This document shows, piece after piece, positions 24,591 to 26,179 of a DNA stretch of 26,179 bases. The translations under genes and the position numbers were made by a program. Source of the stretch: Bacteroidota bacterium (GTDB lineage Bacteria; Bacteroidota; Bacteroidia; Cytophagales; Cyclobacteriaceae); contig JAEWLI010000176.1 in NCBI GenBank assembly GCA_023393375.1, forward strand, positions 1-26,179, read 5' to 3'. Under the pieces are notes generated by a model that was not told where the DNA came from, made no database searches, and was given only the letters and a program-made list of their open reading frames with translations. Positions within the stretch are counted from its first letter, which is position 1. Each line of letters starts with the position of its first letter.

Positions 24591-25055
24591 ATGCCACAGG
24601 AAATAGAAGTTAAGTACCTCATTAAAGAGCCATTATTTTCACTGGATGACATCCGGCATGTGAAAATCAGACAGGGGTATATTGTGGATGCGGGTGAGCG
24701 GGTGGTACGAATCAGGCAGAAGGGCAATTCGTATTATTTGACGGTGAAAGGTATAGGCTTGATTTCAAGGCAGGAAGTGGAAGTGGAATTGCAAAAAGAG
24801 CAATTTGACGAATTATGGACATTGACTGTCGACAAAAGAATTGAAAAGACCAGGTATTTGATTGACTATCCACCTCATTTAATAGAGCTGGATGTCTTTG
24901 AAGGCCATTTAAATGGTTTAGTAGTGGCTGAAGTGGAATTTGAGAATGAAACTCAGGTCAGGAATTTCATCCCACCGGATTGGTTTGAAAAGGAAGTGAC
25001 TTTTGATAACCGGTATCAGAACAGCAATCTGGCCAAAACAGGAATTCCTCAATGA
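24591..25055 (+). CDS. CYTH-domain protein, triphosphate tunnel metalloenzyme
   Basis: A 154-residue CYTH protein. This family folds into a beta-barrel tunnel that binds organic or inorganic triphosphates with divalent metal; members include class IV adenylate cyclases, thiamine triphosphatases and inorganic tripolyphosphatases. The ExExK signature is EIEVKY (Glu4, Glu6, Lys8). Other tunnel residues appear in ERVVRIRQKG, YYLTVKG, EVEVEL, KTRYLI and ELDVFEGHLNGLVVAEVEFE (the paired acidic E-D and E-E). The short length fits simple bacterial triphosphatases. Start ATG 24591 is close to the THX terminator. Substrate unknown. Confidence 0.9.
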   Translation: MPQEIEVKYLIKEPLFSLDDIRHVKIRQGYIVDAGERVVRIRQKGNSYYLTVKGIGLISRQEVEVELQKEQFDELWTLTVDKRIEKTRYLIDYPPHLIELDVFEGHLNGLVVAEVEFENETQVRNFIPPDWFEKEVTFDNRYQNSNLAKTGIPQ

Positions 25056-25103
25056 ATACCTTGACATACACCCACACCCAAACTCAAACTCACGCCCAAC
25101 CCT

Positions 25104-25178
25104 CGGGGTGTAGCGCAGCCCGGTTAGCGCGCGTCGTTCGGGACGACGAGGCCGGAGGTTCGAATCCTCTCACCCCGA
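25104..25178 (+). tRNA. tRNA-Pro (anticodon CGG)
   Basis: The acceptor stem pairs CGGGGTG (25104-25110) with CACCCCG (25171-25177), with A as discriminator base. The anticodon stem CGTCG/CGACG holds the loop TTCGGGA, giving anticodon CGG with U33 and G37 as expected for tRNA-Pro. The T arm is intact (GGAGGTTCGAATCCTC). No CCA is encoded: the sequence continues CAAAAT. It reads codon CCG. Confidence 0.95.
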
Positions 25179-25184
25179 CAAAAT

Positions 25185-25292
25185 AAAAAGCCTTACGCAT
25201 AGCGCGGGCTGTTTGTTTAATTGTCGACCCAAGCATGCTTGAGGGCAGAAAATAAACAAACAGATCGTTGAACGAAGTGAAGAAGGCTTTTT
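25185..25292 (+). repeat. 108-nt nested inverted repeat after tRNA-Pro, possibly its terminator
   Basis: Three nested inverted repeats: AAAAAGCCTT (25185-25194) with AAGGCTTTTT (25283-25292); CTGTTTGTTTA (25209-25219) with TAAACAAACAG (25253-25263); and the central palindrome CAAGCATGCTTG (25230-25241) flanked by CCC/GGG. All fold into one long hairpin ending in a T-run. It begins 7 bp after the tRNA, so it may be its terminator, but it is far longer than needed. Confidence 0.6.
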
Positions 25293-25318
25293 CTATTGGA
25301 TAACCCCCTTTAGGATCA

Positions 25319-25573
25319 CCGCAGGTAATCCTCTTATCCCGATTAAGAACTAAAAATCATATTTACCCCTACCTTAGATCCCTCTCCCGAAGGCTTGGGA
25401 GACAATTTAGTAACATTTGCGGTAACCAGGTAGCAGAGATGGTGTATTACCAAATCACGATTAGCTTCCCTTGCTCAATATTTCAATTTCAGGAAAAAGA
25501 ACAGCAATTGCATGCAGCCCGCTCATTATTGTCATCTTGTAGGGATCTAAGGATAGTTCCCCGCAGGTAATCC
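25319..25573 (+). repeat. 13-bp direct repeat CCGCAGGTAATCC, two copies
   Basis: CCGCAGGTAATCC occurs at 25319-25331 and 25561-25573, each preceded by a GGAT-containing stretch. No coding frame explains the repeat. Confidence 0.45.
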
Positions 25574-25797
25574 CATAAGATCTATACATGATTAATTGAA
25601 AATCAAAGAAGTAAGTTTATTGATATATAAATTTGCCAACATAGCTGCAAAAAACAGATTTATTTCTTAAATAACAAGGTTCTTTATTTAAGAAATTGGA
25701 CAAATAATTAAATAAGAGATGTTTTTTTAAAAATTACCATGAGACAGTTTAAATCGGTTAATATATTAGTCAAAGTTATTATAAGAGTTTTCAACCA

Positions 25798-25839
25798 AAG
25801 TTCAATGTTCAATGTTCGAAGTTCAAGGTTTAAGGTTGT
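25798..25839 (+). repeat. Imperfect 7-bp tandem repeat (consensus AnGTTCA), six units
   Basis: The units are AAGTTCA, ATGTTCA, ATGTTCG, AAGTTCA, AGGTTTA and AGGTTGT. The sequence is short and decays to the right. Confidence 0.65.
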
Positions 25840-25934
25840 TGATGCCTAAATAACGTTGACCGTTTGTTTAACCCTAATCAAGAATAATTGCAAAGTATAC
25901 ATTTAGATTCCAGAGCTTGTTATGCGGAGCGGCC

Positions 25935-26129
25935 CAATGCTATTAAGTTAAGCAATTACTGCCTAAAAAGCTGACCCCAGCGGGGTCAAATGTTTATAGC
26001 CACGGGTTTCAACCCGTGGTATAAAGACAATATAAAGGAACATTTTGGCGGAATTTTTGCCCTTTTGCAAAAATTGTGACAAAATGAAATGGAAAGCTGG
26101 AGAGCTATTCTCTTAACTTAATAGCATTG
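25935..26129. mobile_element. Possible 195-bp non-autonomous element with 18-bp terminal inverted repeats
   Basis: CAATGCTATTAAGTTAAG (25935-25952) and its exact reverse complement CTTAACTTAATAGCATTG (26112-26129) enclose a gene-free segment with two strong hairpins. A 12-bp direct repeat TGCGGAGCGGCC lies just outside on the left (25923-25934) and overlaps the end on the right (26128-26139). This looks like a small miniature element or a REP-type repeat unit, but no known family is matched. Confidence 0.45.
25972..26019. repeat. Two REP-like hairpins in tandem
   Basis: TGACCCCAGCGGGGTCA (25972-25988) is a 7-bp stem with a 3-nt loop. CCACGGGTTTCAACCCGTGG (26000-26019) is a 9-bp stem with a 2-nt loop. 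They are 11 bp apart. Such GC-rich palindromes in AT-rich intergenic DNA are the usual substrates of REP-associated transposases, one of which is present as a pseudogene at 14103-14414. Confidence 0.6.
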
Positions 26130-26179
26130 CGGAGCGGCCAAAGACCGGAAGAGGGTGTGGGTTGGGGTGTGCGTTTGGG

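Larger units (their letters stand above)
25179..26179. other. Gene-poor, repeat-rich region downstream of tRNA-Pro
   Basis: About 1 kb with no convincing gene. The longest plus-strand frame (25439-25570, 43 codons) has a poor composition and no homologue I know. The region holds a 108-nt nested hairpin, a 13-bp direct repeat, a 7-bp tandem repeat, and a 195-bp segment bounded by an 18-bp inverted repeat with two REP-like hairpins. Repeats piled up next to a tRNA gene suggest a site of repeated insertion. Confidence 0.6.

Noticed and set aside
25439..25570. 43-codon plus-strand frame
   Set aside because: Poor composition, ends inside the 13-bp direct repeat, no ribosome-binding site.
25060..26179. 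C-rich sequence before the tRNA (25066-25103) and G-rich sequence at the window end (26149-26179) as terminal inverted repeats of one large element
   Set aside because: The match is only approximate and both are low-complexity, so chance similarity explains it.
1..26179. CRISPR array, phage module, toxin-antitoxin or restriction genes
   Set aside because: No regularly spaced repeats with unique spacers, no integrase, capsid, toxin or methylase motifs are seen.

Overview
The window looks like a chromosomal segment of an AT-rich Bacteroidota bacterium, probably of the Cytophagales type (inferred, not proven). The evidence is a TonB-dependent receptor paired with a DUF4249 lipoprotein, lipoproteins with a Cys-Lys-Asp-Asp-Asp start, a ribosomal protein THX gene, promoters with the TAnnTTTG -7 element, and a tRNA gene without an encoded CCA end.

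Layout. Positions 1-127 are the end of an insertion sequence (IS1380-like transposase start on the minus strand). It has cut off the C-terminus of a large CheB-CheR-PAS signalling protein (to 2560). A small four-helix membrane protein follows (2717-3097). Next come a minus-strand receptor/lipoprotein pair (TonB-dependent receptor plus DUF4249, 3189-6416), a divergent surface lipoprotein with a strong terminator (6810-8050), and a decayed DUF1801-like gene. A lipoprotein follows that joins an Ig-like domain to an ice-binding (DUF3494) domain (8645-9718). Positions 10338-11338 hold a ZupT-type metal transporter facing a possible 37-residue membrane peptide, with two identical AACCGGTT palindromes between them. 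Positions 11365-14012 hold a translationally coupled pair: a secreted protein with a barrel-like tail, then a coiled-coil OmpA-like lipoprotein.

The middle section holds a frameshifted REP-associated (Y1/HUH) transposase, a 46-codon candidate gene, a nitrilase-family hydrolase and a 1142-residue outer-membrane barrel protein. A GC-rich foreign-looking patch follows. Then come the lipid-transport genes mlaE-mlaF without mlaD, an SDR oxidoreductase, an NFACT/RqcH-like ribosome-rescue protein, a lipoprotein, ribosomal protein THX, a CYTH phosphatase-like protein and tRNA-Pro(CGG).

The last kilobase after the tRNA has no convincing gene. It is packed with repeats: a 108-nt nested hairpin, a 13-bp direct repeat, a 7-bp tandem repeat, and a 195-bp segment bounded by an 18-bp inverted repeat that carries two REP-like hairpins.

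Most genes concern the cell envelope (receptors, surface lipoproteins, barrels, Mla lipid transport, metal uptake). The 22-25 kb part is mixed but leans to translation (RqcH-like, THX, tRNA). I found no CRISPR array, phage module or recognisable defence system. The best leads are the post-tRNA repeat cluster, the ZupT/small-peptide divergent unit, the OmpA pair and the NFACT protein with an altered motif.
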